64,000 bases of DNA from Heterobasidion occidentale (lineage: Eukaryota > Basidiomycota > Agaricomycetes > Russulales > Bondarzewiaceae), in NCBI GenBank assembly GCA_039111635.1, contig JBCAQO010000008.1:1612001-1676000 (forward strand). Reading direction: 5' to 3'. The translations under genes and the position numbers were made by a program. This document shows positions 11,741 through 23,190 of the stretch, piece by piece; within the stretch, counting starts at the first letter, position 1, and every line of letters begins with the position of its first letter. The notes beneath the pieces were generated by a model that saw only the letters and a list, made by a program, of their open reading frames with translations, made no database searches and was not told the DNA's origin.

Positions 11741-14700
11741 TTAATGCACAATTTCGATAACCAGATCACCTTGGTTGATGGAATCTCCTGTGCAAGCATC
11801 ACGGCATCAGAATTAAAGCCGTCATTGTTTAAATAATGACCACTTGCCTTCCTGCACGACAACACGTTTGATGTGGCCAGAGACTGGGGCCGTAACGGCA
11901 GACTCCATCTGGAAAGTTGTTATCAGTATTCACCTCGTCACTCTACATACATCAATGTTCTTACCTTCATGGCGCTCAGGACTGGGAAGGATGAAAATGA
12001 GACATCAGGGAACGGCAAGCGAAGAAGGCATACAGCATACGCACCACAGAGAGGGTCACCCTTCTTGATCTCTTGGCCATCCTTGACTCTCACCTCGACA
12101 ACAACACCCGACATGGGTGCGCCGACAGAGCCAGGATCGGACGTGGCCTTCTCACGGGACACAGTTTCCACAGCAGAATTCTTATCCTCAACGGACACTG
12201 CCCGCACCTGTGACATCGTGATCTCAGCGAGAAGCCCATGCGGATCGTTCTGTCTTCACACTTACTTCACCATTCACCTCGAACCAGACATCGCGCAGAG
12301 CCCGGCCTTCCACCACAGGTCCGACAGCCATCAAGCGAATGATGAGGGTTTTTCCCTGCTCGATGGAGATGTGCATTTCCTCGCCAACGTCAGGACGGCC
12401 CAGGAAATAACGTGTAGGGATCACACTAATTGAGGAAAGTTCTGTAAGCAAAAGCAATCCTCCCAAAGTATTTCAATTTTACCTAAGGTCGCCATATTTC
12501 TCAAGGAATCCTTGATAATCCTCGAAGACCTGCAACAATCAGCATGTCAGCCCGCCGCACGATACACGGAAGGTGATTGATCGCTTTACCTTGGGATACA
12601 TCACATACGAAGTGACATCAGCATCTGTGATATGCTTTCCAAACTTGCTCCGCAGTTCCGCTTTGATCTTCTTGAAGTCCAGCGGTGCCAGGCTCGCACC
12701 CGGGCGACCGTCGATCCTCGGCTTATTCCTGATGATGTTGGACCGTAAGGGTTCAGGGAATCCGCCCACGGGCTGACCCAAATAGCCTTGGAAGAACTCG
12801 ACAACGGATGAAGGGAAGTCGAGCTGATCAGCCCGGGCTATAACGTCCTCCTTAGATAACGAGTTTTGCGTCATCCATTGAGCAAAGTCTCCGACGACCT
12901 TGGATGATGGCGTGACCTTGATGATGTTGCCGCACTGCAAATCCGAATATCAGCTTCAATTTTGAAAACGAATATTGAGATATTATGCACCAGGCCATTG
13001 GCCTCGATGTATTTCTTCTTGATCTCTATTGCAGTTGTCAGCGACGATGCATCATATGTGTATAAACCGGAGATGCTGACCAGTCCATTGAGTACCGAGA
13101 CCCAGCTGAGAGGCTTGGAACTAAAATGAATTGTCAAATGAATACCGAACCGCTGTGGTCTGTTCACGCACCATCAAATTGGTGTATTGACCTCCGGGCA
13201 TCTCATGGTCGAAGACACTAGAGTCCGAGGCGCGGACGTTGGCCTCGAAGCAGCTGTAGAGCAGGCGGACCTGCGTCCAGTATAGGTTCAGAGCCTGGAT
13301 ATCAGCATAGCGGATCCCGGTGCCGAGTTGAGTCTGCTCCAGGGCCGTGCAGATAGCTCCCATGGGTGGTTGTGACGTCAACCCCGACATACCTGAAGGA
13401 GGTATGCATAGTTAGTTACGTAGTATTGTCAAGGGAGAGAGGTACGCACTATCAATGGCTACGTCGACAACGTCCGCACCAGCCGCAGCGGCCGCGAGCA
13501 TACTGGCAGTGGAAATACCAGCGGTATCGTGAGAGTGGACATGAATGGGGAGGTCAGGATGCCTCGCACGAATGGTACCGACGAGCCTAGGGTAGTGGTA
13601 AGCAACACTTCAAAATTAAAGCTGACAGCGGAAGGGAAATACGAACAGCTTGGCGGCCTCAGGCTTCAGCAAGCCAGCCATGTCCTTGATGCCAAGGACG
13701 TGGATCCCTTCTTTCACAAGCTGGTCGACAAAGTCAAGGTAGTATTGAAGCGTGTATTTCTTTTCCTTGGGACTCGCGACGTCGCCGCTGTAGCATACGA
13801 CGGCCTCGACCACACCACCAGCTTTCTTTGCTGCATCGATGCCGAGCCTCATCTGATCACAAGCAACTGTTAGGAAACTCAAAAGCAAAAATAAACATAA
13901 TAAAGATCTCACGTTCTCTGTATGAAAAGAATAATGATTAGGCTCTGGATTCACCAGCAGATAGTAGCACACTACGGACCAATATAATTCAACGAGTCAA
14001 AGACACGGAAGATATCGAGACCATTCTCGACGGCCTTCTTTGAGAAGTCATAGATGGCATTGTCTCTAAGCAGACGGTAAGAGGATATCACGAACGTCAC
14101 GAATAAGAAAGCACGCACGGGTAGCTCGTGTATCCTACACCGTTAGCCCCACGAACGAGAGCTTGAAGCGGGATGTTTGGAACAAGCTTGCGGAGAGTAC
14201 GCTGATCAAGGTATCGGCATCAGAGAACACTCCCAAGCCATAACAACAAGCCCTCTCGACATACCAGACGCTCCCATGGATCCTCGTACAAGAATCGCAT
14301 GGCCACATCAAACGTCGCACCGCCCCAGCACTCCAGACTGTACGCGTTTGCGAGCGCATAGCTCGTCTCCTTCGCGATGTTCACCATGTCGATGGTCCGG
14401 AGGCGAGTCGCGAGCAGCGACTGGTGCGCGTCACGCCAGGTCGTGTCCATGATGAGTGTGCCAGGATACTCGCGGACAGCTTTGGCGAACGCTTCAGGGC
14501 CCTTTTCGACGATGATGTTGCGCCAGCCAACCTCGCAAGGAAGCGAGGTATCGAGAGGGGGACCGTCGGGATTTTCGGGATTTTGCAATGGTGGGATAAC
14601 AATGTCGTCTTTGAGCCCTGGCTCTCCCTACGAAAGATATAAGACTTAGAAGTCACACAGGAGATGAAACGACTCACGGTTTGACCCTTGATAGAGCTGC

Positions 14701-16754
14701 CATTGACAGCGATGTCCCCGAGGTACGCCAAGAATTTCTGGGCCCGGTTCTGGCTCTGTACGAGCTTGAACAAATCTTGGGTATCGTCGATGAACTACTC
14801 CATATACAAATCAGAACGCCTTTTCGTTGAAATAAGGATCTAGGTCGCATACCGTCGTCCAAGTCTTCCCACCAATGAAAACATCGTGTGTTAACAAGCG
14901 GAACAAGAATGGAATGTTCGTCTACCGAGATACGTTGAGTAATGAGACGACTCCGGTCAGGAAACGACGTACCTTGACACCACGAATACGGAACTCGACG
15001 AGGGCGCGCAACATCTTACGACGAGCGACCTCGTATGTAGTTCCGCTAACGGTACATTTGACCAGCAAACTGTCGTAATGAGGCTATCAAACGTTGAGTA
15101 CCAGGAACTATGCGTCCTAACGAGCGAACAGTCATACCGTGATCTGAGCGCCCGCAAACCCAGAGCTCGCGTCCAAACGGACTCCGTTTCCACCAGCACT
15201 GCGGTAGACCTCGATCTTGCCCGTGTCCGGCTGGAAGTTCTGGGACGCGTCCTCCGTGGTGATACGGCACTGAATGGCAAATCCGCGCTTGGTGATGGCC
15301 TCTTGGGTCAGTCCGAGCTGGGGAAGCGTGGCACCCGCGGCAATCTGGATCTGCGCTGCGACGATGTCGAGACCAGTAATTTCCTCTGTATAATCAGAAA
15401 TCGATTGTACCGTCAGCAGGCCAATTCTCGAGTGTCGTCACTGATCACACGCACCGGTGATAGTGTGCTCAACCTGGATACGAGGGTTGATCTCAATGAA
15501 GTAGTGCCGACCCATCTGGTCGACCAAGAATTCCGCCGTGCCCGCGTTCCTATACTTGACACTCCTCGCAAGCTTGATCGCATCAGCCAAGATCGCCTGG
15601 CGGACCTCCTCGGGGAGGTGCATCGCGGGTGCGACCTCGACGACCTTCTGGTGACGCCGTTGCACGGAGCAGTCGCGCTCGAACAAGTGCACAGTGTTGC
15701 CGACGGCATCCGCGAGGAGCTGCACTTCGATATGGCGAGGCCGTTCGAGGAAGCGCTCGATGAAGACAGTGCCGTCGCCGAACGCGGCCTTGGCCTCGCT
15801 GACCGCCCGTTCGAATGAGGCTTTGAATTCCGATTGCTCGCGGACGACGCGCATGCCGCGCCCGCCACCGCCCATGGCGGCTTTGATGATGACTGTGTCG
15901 AAAAAAAGTGCGTCGTTAGTCACAAGAGACATGCATATAGCGTGTCCACTCGACTTGCCTGGGAAGCCGTATTCCTTGATGAAAAGATCTGCGTCCGTAT
16001 ACGAGTTCACGGGCCCTGGGGTACCGGGAACAACAGGGACGCCGACCTTGATTGCTAAAAGGAGATGGGTTAGGCGCGAACGCTGACGCGTAGCAGGCTA
16101 CTTACCAAGGGTCCGCGCTTTCGTCTTGTCGCCCAGGCTGTCGATGACCTCGGGGCTGGGGCCGACGAAGGCGATGCCCGCCTGCTCGACTTTCCTAGCA
16201 AACTCAGCATTCTCGGACAAGAAGCCGTATCTTTGCGGGCATGAGACGTTATTCGGACATGAAAGAACGCCAAGGTCACGCACCCGGGGTGGATCATGTC
16301 AACGCCGTGCTCAAGCGCGATCCTGATGATGTCGTCTTGGGCGAGATAAGCTCCGACGGGTGTCAACCCGTTTCCGACGCGATAAGCTTCGTCCGCCTGC
16401 GAGAGATGCGCTCAGTATAGCACTCAAGGGGAGATCTGAGGAAGAACGCACTTTTTGACGATGAGCGGACATACGGTCCTCGTAAGAGTAGATGGCGACG
16501 GTGTGCATGGCGAGCTCATGAGCGGTCCTGAATACACGGATCGCAATTTCCTGGACGCATAGGATTAGCTGTCTGAATCAAAGGAAGAGCACACGGGGTC
16601 GTACACCACGATTCGCGACCAGGATCTTCGTCAAGGGTCCGCTGTGACCTGCAGCCTTCCTCCTCATCGTTTGGATGGAGTGCACCGGAGTGCCCGGTGC
16701 ACTCGGGGTGACCGCGAAGATTGACGCGAGCCTGGGGGGGTGTAAGGTGGACAT
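11741..16754 (-). CDS. PYC: pyruvate carboxylase
   Basis: Biotin enzyme that carboxylates pyruvate to oxaloacetate with ATP and bicarbonate, replenishing the TCA cycle. In fungi it is cytosolic, and no targeting peptide is evident here. Domains in order: a biotin carboxylase domain ([32 protein letters not shown] loop; [11 protein letters not shown]), a carboxyltransferase barrel ([25 protein letters not shown]), the conserved PYC/OADA region, and a C-terminal biotinyl domain. The biotin site AMKM is split by an intron after the Lys, and the protein ends GDLVIEIVH. There are more than ten introns; the last, 11788-11847, has a GC donor. Expected length is about 1,190 residues, normal for the family. 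The start [11 protein letters not shown] is chosen because the conserved region begins 40 residues later; the frame continues upstream without family similarity. Confidence 0.95.
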
Positions 16755-17381
16755 GGTGGTAGCCTGATGAGATGCGGATGGGGAAAGAATCGAGGGTCCG
16801 AGATTGTCTGAGTCTGTATGCGCGCGAATATCCAAAAATGGGAACGGAAGGTGACGAACGTTGGGGCGCGGCGGGAGATGATTGGAAGATGGAAAGAGAG
16901 GGCAAGATGGGACGAAGGAGGTTGAGGGGAGGATGTTGTACTTATACTTGCTGTCGAGAGTGGACCCGAGCACCGGATTTAGTGCGGTCCTCGCGACGTC
17001 GTCAGCGACGCCAACTCTTGGCCAGTCTTGGACACCTCTTGGGCTGCGATACACGATCCACCCAACACTCCCCCTCCTCTGCCGTCCTTTATACCGCTCT
17101 CACATCTGTCCGATTTCCTCCGATCTCGCTCACAAACGTATGTATCTTCACTCGCCGCCCAACAATCATGTGCTGCTTTTACCCCGGATTCATTCACACT
17201 CCTCGCCCCGCATTCCGTCTCCTCGTCGGCTTTCCGCAAATCAGGCCCGTTACTTATATCTAATCTCAGCTGCCGGTCGGCGATACAGCGTCCAAGGTAC
17301 CCAATCAAAATGAACTCTATCTATCTATCCCAGCGACCAAGCTACCAACACTCCAGCGCTCCACCATAACTAGGCTAACTA
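16755..17381. other. upstream region of pyruvate carboxylase
   Basis: 627 bp between the PYC start and the end of the transporter gene. On the minus strand the PYC-proximal part is pyrimidine-rich, consistent with a fungal promoter. No gene is supported; short frames on both strands show no family similarity. Confidence 0.5.
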
Positions 17382-19035
17382 CTATGGTTTCCGATTCGAC
17401 AACGGAATGATCGATTCTGGCACCCTCGATGAGCTTTCTGCCTTCTTCTGATTGTTCTTTGCGATCGCGTACACAATTCCTGCGAAGAATCCGACCGACA
17501 CTGCTGACACCGATCCAGTCGTGACGGGGTCGCCAAAGAAGATCATCCCAGACGCTGCAACAGGAAGCTTATTCAAGGCGCCGACCATGCTGCAACGATG
17601 GCAAAGTGATGGTCAGTTGAGGTCAAACTTCGCGTGCTGAAGATTGCTGAAGAGATTCAAATCACCTGTATGTCGTACTGCTCGTCACGCGTATACACCA
17701 TGCCGTGGTGTATGATATGCCGACTGCGGCCGCGCCAGAGAAGGCGATGGCAAATAGGAGGAGATTGCGGGTCTCAGGCGGGCTAGAGAAGAGTATCATT
17801 ACGTCAAGCAGGCTTCTGAGGAGGGAGCGTGTGTAACTCACAAGTTGCGAATGAGGTTTTCGGAACCCCAATCCTCGACGATGAAAGAGAAGACAATCAA
17901 GACAGGGATAGATAGCAAGTTGTTGTAGAACATCGAGTCCCAATCTGAGAATCCCGTTGCCTTGATTCGTTTGCGCATTGCCAAAACCTGATAGGGGCCC
18001 AATGGTCAGTCGACGATCCCGCTATGTTGGGAAAAGAGACTGACATAGGCAGCGCTGGTGAAGCAGTTGATAAGCATCCATAAATACCCAACGTTCATAC
18101 CGCGAACGACCCCTGTTACAGAACTCAGCCCACCGAAATCAGAAGCGGACTCTCCGGGGACGAGTGCGTCATTCATAGCGCTCGCAATATCCGCCCAAGC
18201 TGCGACGACCGACGAGACAACCTGTGAATCCACTCATATTCAGGAAAACATCCTGTCTCTTAAGATCACAGACAACGCTCACCATGAATATGAAAGACAC
18301 TAACGTGAGTGCTGTAACTCGGCCACCGAACCAGAGAACCTCCCCATATGCCTATGTAAAATACCCTATCAATCAAACAGATAAACTCGACAAGAGCGGT
18401 ACGTACGATGAGGATGATGGTCAGGTTCTTGAATATCGTATACACGGGAATAGATAGAAATTGCTGAAGCCAAATTAGCATCGCAACCTTCATAGGAAAT
18501 AACAGCTGGGCACACCAAACTCTTTGACCCAGTGTAGATTACGGTGACGAGGAGGAAACTGATGGGGAACCACGCCTTTGCGTCTTGCACGTCAAATGTG
18601 CGGAAAGAGATGACTCCGAGTTTCTTTACTGCTAGCACACAGCCGACGCATACTGTTGATTGAATGCACAAGAGCAGGAAGTTCATGGAGAAATTGCTCC
18701 CCGACACAACAAACTATCCATTTCATCACAGATTGAGTACCCATAGACACGGCAACAGACACAAGAGGAAGTGAGACGCACCTTGTTCACCACCGTCATA
18801 AGAATTGACGCAAAGCAGTAGCATGCTATAGGCGGGACTATGGCGCAAGGTCGTCAGCAACGTTCCCAACTTCACGATCACCACGTCTCTAAGGCCTATA
18901 GAAGCACTCACGCGACGATACGGCCGTCGATTCCTTCGAACCCGTCGCAATCGCCTTCTTCATCTCGACGATATCCTCTTCCTCAAGTGCGACATTTTTG
19001 TAGTCTCCACGGTCGTTGGACGATGTGCCCGCCAT
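17382..19035 (-). CDS. VRG4: Golgi GDP-mannose transporter
   Basis: Nucleotide-sugar antiporter that brings GDP-mannose into the Golgi lumen for mannosylation of proteins and lipids (Vrg4/Gmt1 family, about ten membrane helices). The diagnostic nucleotide-binding motif GALNK is present near the end ([15 protein letters not shown]), followed by [17 protein letters not shown]. The N-terminal part has [20 protein letters not shown] and an [14 protein letters not shown] stretch as in fungal Vrg4. The start at 19035 gives an acidic cytosolic N-terminus ([14 protein letters not shown]) before the first helix. At least seven introns of 50-65 nt were read. It works downstream of phosphomannomutase, whose gene lies 19 kb to the right. 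Confidence 0.92.
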
Positions 19036-19434
19036 GCGGAAATGAAAGAATGCTGTAAATTATAACCCGCGGGCCTAGATATAACAAAGACAGTGGAAGG
19101 TCGAAACGAAAACGACAAGAGGCCTATGCCAGCGGTGAAAAGGGTGCTAAAGAGAAACTGGCCCCGGAGTGAAGGAGCTACTTAATTGTACGGCGACTGT
19201 TTTCCGGCATAACAGACCGAAAAATTACATAATTTTTGATACCAGCACAAATTTGTTTTCTAGACAGCATACACACGTCATAGTCTGCACACAAAGACCT
19301 ACAAAGACCTTCCCTCCGAAAATCCAACAAAGTCCTACACAGCCGGATGATCCAAAGACGAGCGCTTAGACCCGATGACGAAATTTTGAGGAACGGGAAC
19401 CTACCGATCTCAACCACACCGACTCACCGCACTC
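19036..19434. other. intergenic region upstream of VRG4
   Basis: 399 bp between the transporter start and the Hsk3 stop. AT-rich near 19200-19260. No gene supported; it must contain the transporter promoter. Confidence 0.5.
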
Positions 19435-19733
19435 TCACCGCCCCTCTTCATGCGCGGCAGCATCGGGATTCAGGCGCGCCGCGACACTCATGAACCTGGC
19501 GACGGCGACTCCCATATCAGCGGAAATTTTGCTCTGTCGAGAACACAATCCCAAACTCACTGAGCCGCATGCAATGCCGCTAGCGTCCGCATCGAGTCCA
19601 GGTCGACCTGCAGCTGCTCGAATAGGTCCGCGGTCTGTCCGACCGATCGCGAAAGCCGCGTCAGGCTGTTGGCGAGCTGCGCATAGTGACGTTCTTTGGC
19701 CTGCGTCGCGCTCATGGGATGCGAGTGGTTCAT
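19435..19733 (-). CDS. HSK3: DASH/Dam1 complex subunit Hsk3
   Basis: Small outer-kinetochore protein of the DASH/Dam1 ring, which couples chromosomes to microtubules in fungi. Two exons (19733-19561 and 19495-19435) with a 65-nt GT-AG intron give 77 residues, the right size. The helical core AKERHYAQLANSLTRLSRSV is followed across the splice by HAAQFMSVAARLNP, matching the conserved FM..A motif of Hsk3. A second in-frame ATG at 19715 (MSATQAKERH) is an equally good start. Confidence 0.85.
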
Positions 19734-20440
19734 GATGGTTTGGTAGCAGCACCGCAGCGTGCAGAGCTGATTGAGTCGACGATTGAGCGCGCCACCGACG
19801 CGAATGGTCACGCGCGTTTGGCGTCATTCCCGCCTTTCTCCGCACCACGACTCTCGTTGTTTCTGTGTTATCTAGTTCGAGAGCAAGAGGCAGAAATGAT
19901 CTCGGTAACTACTTGTTCTGCGAGGATATGAAAATGAGTTCTCCAATAGCGTCGCCGGTTTCGTTTCAAACGAAAATTTCTGAGCTTGCAACCGATGATG
20001 TACGTGTTTTCGACTCCCTTGCTATTTTCTATGTTTAGATTGAAAGGCTCATTGCCATCGCTAGTATCTTTTCTCGATTGAAGAGCGCTCTGCAGCACTT
20101 GTTCTGTAGGTTATTGGCCGCCAAGATCGACGACGAGACTTCACCATAGGCAACGCATTTCTCCCGCCCCTCGAATCATCGCTTTTACGTGGATGGTTTC
20201 TTTATATCCTTCAAACCATAAGGGGCGCATCGTCATGGCCTCGTCGGATTCTCGAATCGAAGGTAAGGGGGGAAACCCAATTATCGAGGACTTATTGTAT
20301 GCGTGACGCAGGGCGCTTAAAATTCGATCAGCGCCGTCTGCGGCCTCTAAACCTCTCAACTCATTTCTTTGTAATCGCCCCCCATCTCTCGTCCTTCGGG
20401 AATCCTGGGAACCAGTGGCGTCCAAATTTCTACCCTCTAT
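19734..20440. other. divergent promoter region HSK3 / CHAT gene
   Basis: 707 bp. A possible spliced leader lies just before the CHAT gene: an ATG at 20235 is followed by a donor at about 20263 and an acceptor near 20311, but the downstream frame does not join the CHAT frame. I therefore treat this as an untranslated leader or chance. Confidence 0.4.
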
Positions 20441-22846
20441 ATGCCGATGCAAGACGGTGGCCCAGACTCGTACGACATGTCGGACGCCAGTTATGTTATT
20501 CGGAGCATGTTGACCCGTTCTGAAAGCGTCACAAATCTAGAGGATGTGTTTGCAGCCTACGACAAGGCTCTTCAAACGGTCGCAGGAACGGGATCTACGT
20601 TGCAGAACCTCCTTGATAGTTTAGCACGAGAGTTGTATAGCCGCGTCCGGAAATGCGCCTCTATCACAGAGTCTAGCCATGCCATCGCTCAGCAGGAAGG
20701 ATTCCTCCAAACAGCACCACCCGAATACCGAGCGTTGCATCTTCGACATGGGTTTCTGGGCGATCTATACGAGCTCCGATCGGAGCAAACTGAACACTTC
20801 GAAATGCAGTATGGCATTAATTCTGGGTTCTCTGACCTCGAAGACTTGGAACAGGCCTACAAGCACTGGCGCGCGGCGATCACTCTGACTACCCTATGCG
20901 AAGCTCGGTCCATCTGGTTGAGCCGGATGGGTAGCCGGATGGTCAATACTTACTACGACACTCGACTTGCGGATAAGCAAGATCCTGACCGCCTTGATGA
21001 AGCAGTCGCTTACCATGAGGAGGCCCTGCAAGGCATTTCTCGAGATCATCCCGAATATTCCGTCTATGTTTCTCGGCTTTCCATTGCATCTGTGCATCGC
21101 TCCAACGCGCGACTGTATGCGCCTGTAGAGGGCATGCCCTTGGACCCTTTCATTCAAATACTTCGCAGAATAGAGACGGAACCGGTCATGGTGCGACGTC
21201 GCTTTGTTACCTCTGACTCGACATTCACCCTCCAGCGATTCGAGAGCACCAAGGCGGCTGGAGATACCTTTTTCTATACCAACAGGGAGCTGGCGTTGCA
21301 AGGCTATGCGAGGGCGTTGGAGCTCTTGATTCAGCTCGCCTGGGTTGGCACAGATGTACAACAGCAGCGCAAGGAATTGGTTAGCTGTGCGGGTAGTATC
21401 ACAAGCGACGCTGTAGCCTGCTGTATCCAACACGGTCATCTCGAAGGCGCCGTTGAATTCGTAGATCAAGGCCGTTCTGTCATTTGGCAGTCAGCTTTAC
21501 AGATTCGAATGCCTCTTGGCGATCTAGAAGCTGCCCAACCCATCATGGCGCAGCAATTACAGGCGATAGCTAACGAAATTCAAGGCCTAGAACCAGGGGA
21601 TGACGCTCGCCGCCGTACACTGGCTACGCAGTGGGAGCAGCTCGTGGGCATGATCAGAAGTATCCCAGGCTTTTCCGAATTTGCCCAACCCAAGCAATTC
21701 CATGATCTAGCGAGGGCAGCAGCGTCCGGCCCCGTGGTCATCGTGAACGTGTCTTCATTCCGGTGTGATGCTCTGATCATATCTGATGAATCTGAAGCTG
21801 TCCTACATGTCCCCCTTCTTGACGTCAGCCATCGCCATATCGAGAAGCTTCTTATAGAGCTGAGACAAGCTCTGGTCACCTCAGGACGCGACGTACGAGG
21901 CGCAGCCCGACATTGGCGACAGCAAAAAGCACGACAAGTCGATGGTGACTCCTTATTGTCGAAAATACTCGCCTTCTTATGGGACTTCATAGTCTATCCC
22001 ATCTTGAACGCTCTTGGAATCCACGTACGCTGCATGCACTTTCTCCCTGATGCTTTATTAATTCCTTTGATAAAACCTTTCAAGAGGGATATTTCTGGCA
22101 CTCTCCCTCGTTTATTTTGGTGCCCGTTGGGACCACTTGCCTCCTTCCCTCTACATGCAGCGGGAAAAAATGACGTGAATGTCATGGATTATGTTGTGTC
22201 ATCTTACATCACAAACCCTAGCTTGCTTCTTAGAGCCTCCATGTCCAAGTCTCTCGTTGAGGCCCCTCACGTCCTCATCGTTGCCCAATCGGACACACCG
22301 GGTTCTGCTCCCTTACCTATGGTCCCTGTTGAAGTGGATGCCATCCGTCGCAGCCTAGGCGATGACACGTTGACCATCTTGTCTGGCCCAGAAGCTACTG
22401 TTCAAAAAGTTGAGGATGCAATGCCCCATTGCCAATGGGTTCATTTCGCATGCCACGGCGTTCAAGATGGCCTTGATAGTAGATTTATGCTGCACGACGC
22501 CCCTCTCTCGCTGGAGAGGATCATGAAGCGAACGATGCGCAATGCGGAACTTGCATTTCTCAGTGCATGTCAAACTGCTTCTGTGGATGCTCAGGTTCCA
22601 GACGAGGCGATCCACTTCGCAGGTGGCCTTTTGTTTACCGGCTTCCGAAGCGTCGTCGCGACCTTGTGGTCTATCAATGACGACGATGGTCCGGAAGTCG
22701 CGGGCAATTTCTACTCTAAGCTGCGTGAGCAACATTCTGTTCACGGAGAACAAGCTGCTTTCGCATTGCATCATGCAGTACAAGCAATGCGTCTCAAAAA
22801 CATTGAGCCCATGAGATGGATCCCGTTTATTCATGTTGGTCTGTGA
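20441..22846 (+). CDS. CHAT-domain caspase-like protein with TPR-like N-terminus
   Basis: 801-residue uninterrupted frame. The C-terminal CHAT domain (clan CD, caspase HetF associated with TPRs) begins near residue 605 with APHVLIVAQSD and has the expected catalytic dyad: His672 in HFACHG and Cys710 in LSACQTA. These are followed by GGLLFTGFRSVVATLWSIND and the usual WIPFIHVGL end. The middle carries the family segment FVDQGRSVIWQSALQIR. The N-terminal half is helical and TPR-like (DEAVAYHEEALQGI, LALQGYARALELL). Known CHAT proteins are cysteine peptidases, for example separase relatives and bacterial enzymes that activate gasdermins; the role of the many fungal copies is unknown. It is odd in having no intron in an intron-rich neighbourhood. 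Both catalytic residues are intact, so activity is plausible but inferred. Confidence 0.88.
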   Translation: MPMQDGGPDSYDMSDASYVIRSMLTRSESVTNLEDVFAAYDKALQTVAGTGSTLQNLLDSLARELYSRVRKCASITESSHAIAQQEGFLQTAPPEYRALHLRHGFLGDLYELRSEQTEHFEMQYGINSGFSDLEDLEQAYKHWRAAITLTTLCEARSIWLSRMGSRMVNTYYDTRLADKQDPDRLDEAVAYHEEALQGISRDHPEYSVYVSRLSIASVHRSNARLYAPVEGMPLDPFIQILRRIETEPVMVRRRFVTSDSTFTLQRFESTKAAGDTFFYTNRELALQGYARALELLIQLAWVGTDVQQQRKELVSCAGSITSDAVACCIQHGHLEGAVEFVDQGRSVIWQSALQIRMPLGDLEAAQPIMAQQLQAIANEIQGLEPGDDARRRTLATQWEQLVGMIRSIPGFSEFAQPKQFHDLARAAASGPVVIVNVSSFRCDALIISDESEAVLHVPLLDVSHRHIEKLLIELRQALVTSGRDVRGAARHWRQQKARQVDGDSLLSKILAFLWDFIVYPILNALGIHVRCMHFLPDALLIPLIKPFKRDISGTLPRLFWCPLGPLASFPLHAAGKNDVNVMDYVVSSYITNPSLLLRASMSKSLVEAPHVLIVAQSDTPGSAPLPMVPVEVDAIRRSLGDDTLTILSGPEATVQKVEDAMPHCQWVHFACHGVQDGLDSRFMLHDAPLSLERIMKRTMRNAELAFLSACQTASVDAQVPDEAIHFAGGLLFTGFRSVVATLWSINDDDGPEVAGNFYSKLREQHSVHGEQAAFALHHAVQAMRLKNIEPMRWIPFIHVGL

Positions 22847-23091
22847 GATTACTCGATATACTGGAGGTGTGTTTTCACTAGCAATTGTGATAAATGGTCA
22901 ACTGATCGTCTTTCATTCCAGTTTCTCAACGTCATCCGTGCTAAGTGCCTTCATGTTCCGTGTCATTACTAGTTCGTTGTTTTGTTACTGTTCTATCTCC
23001 GGGTTTGTACAATTTAAATTCATTTATCGTCTCCAGCAGATAAAACAACAATGGTATAGACATGCTCATTCAAACATGTAAGTCTCTGTGT
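22847..23091. other. 3' flank of the CHAT gene
   Basis: AT-rich sequence after the CHAT stop codon, likely 3' untranslated region; no gene seen. Confidence 0.4.
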
Positions 23092-23190
23092 GTTGAAATC
23101 CGAGAACGAAGTAAGTCACCTCGAACATCGTTGATATCGATCCGAGAATTCACAAGGGTGATGATCCGAGATATTCTACTGGTTATCGCC
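23092..23190 (+). repeat. 99-bp direct repeat, left copy
   Basis: Base-for-base identical by eye to 26063-26161, with an offset of 2971 bp; similarity stops abruptly at both ends of the unit. The unit starts GTTGAAATCCGAGAACG and ends CTGGTTATCGCC. It does not begin with TG and end with CA as LTRs do. Confidence 0.95.

Noticed and set aside
15078..15818. 246-residue plus-strand frame
   Set aside because: Antisense shadow of the biotin carboxylase exons of pyruvate carboxylase.
16755..17054. N-terminal extension of pyruvate carboxylase
   Set aside because: The frame is open upstream of the chosen ATG but the sequence lacks family similarity and would not resemble a targeting peptide; the MSTLHPP start fits a cytosolic enzyme.
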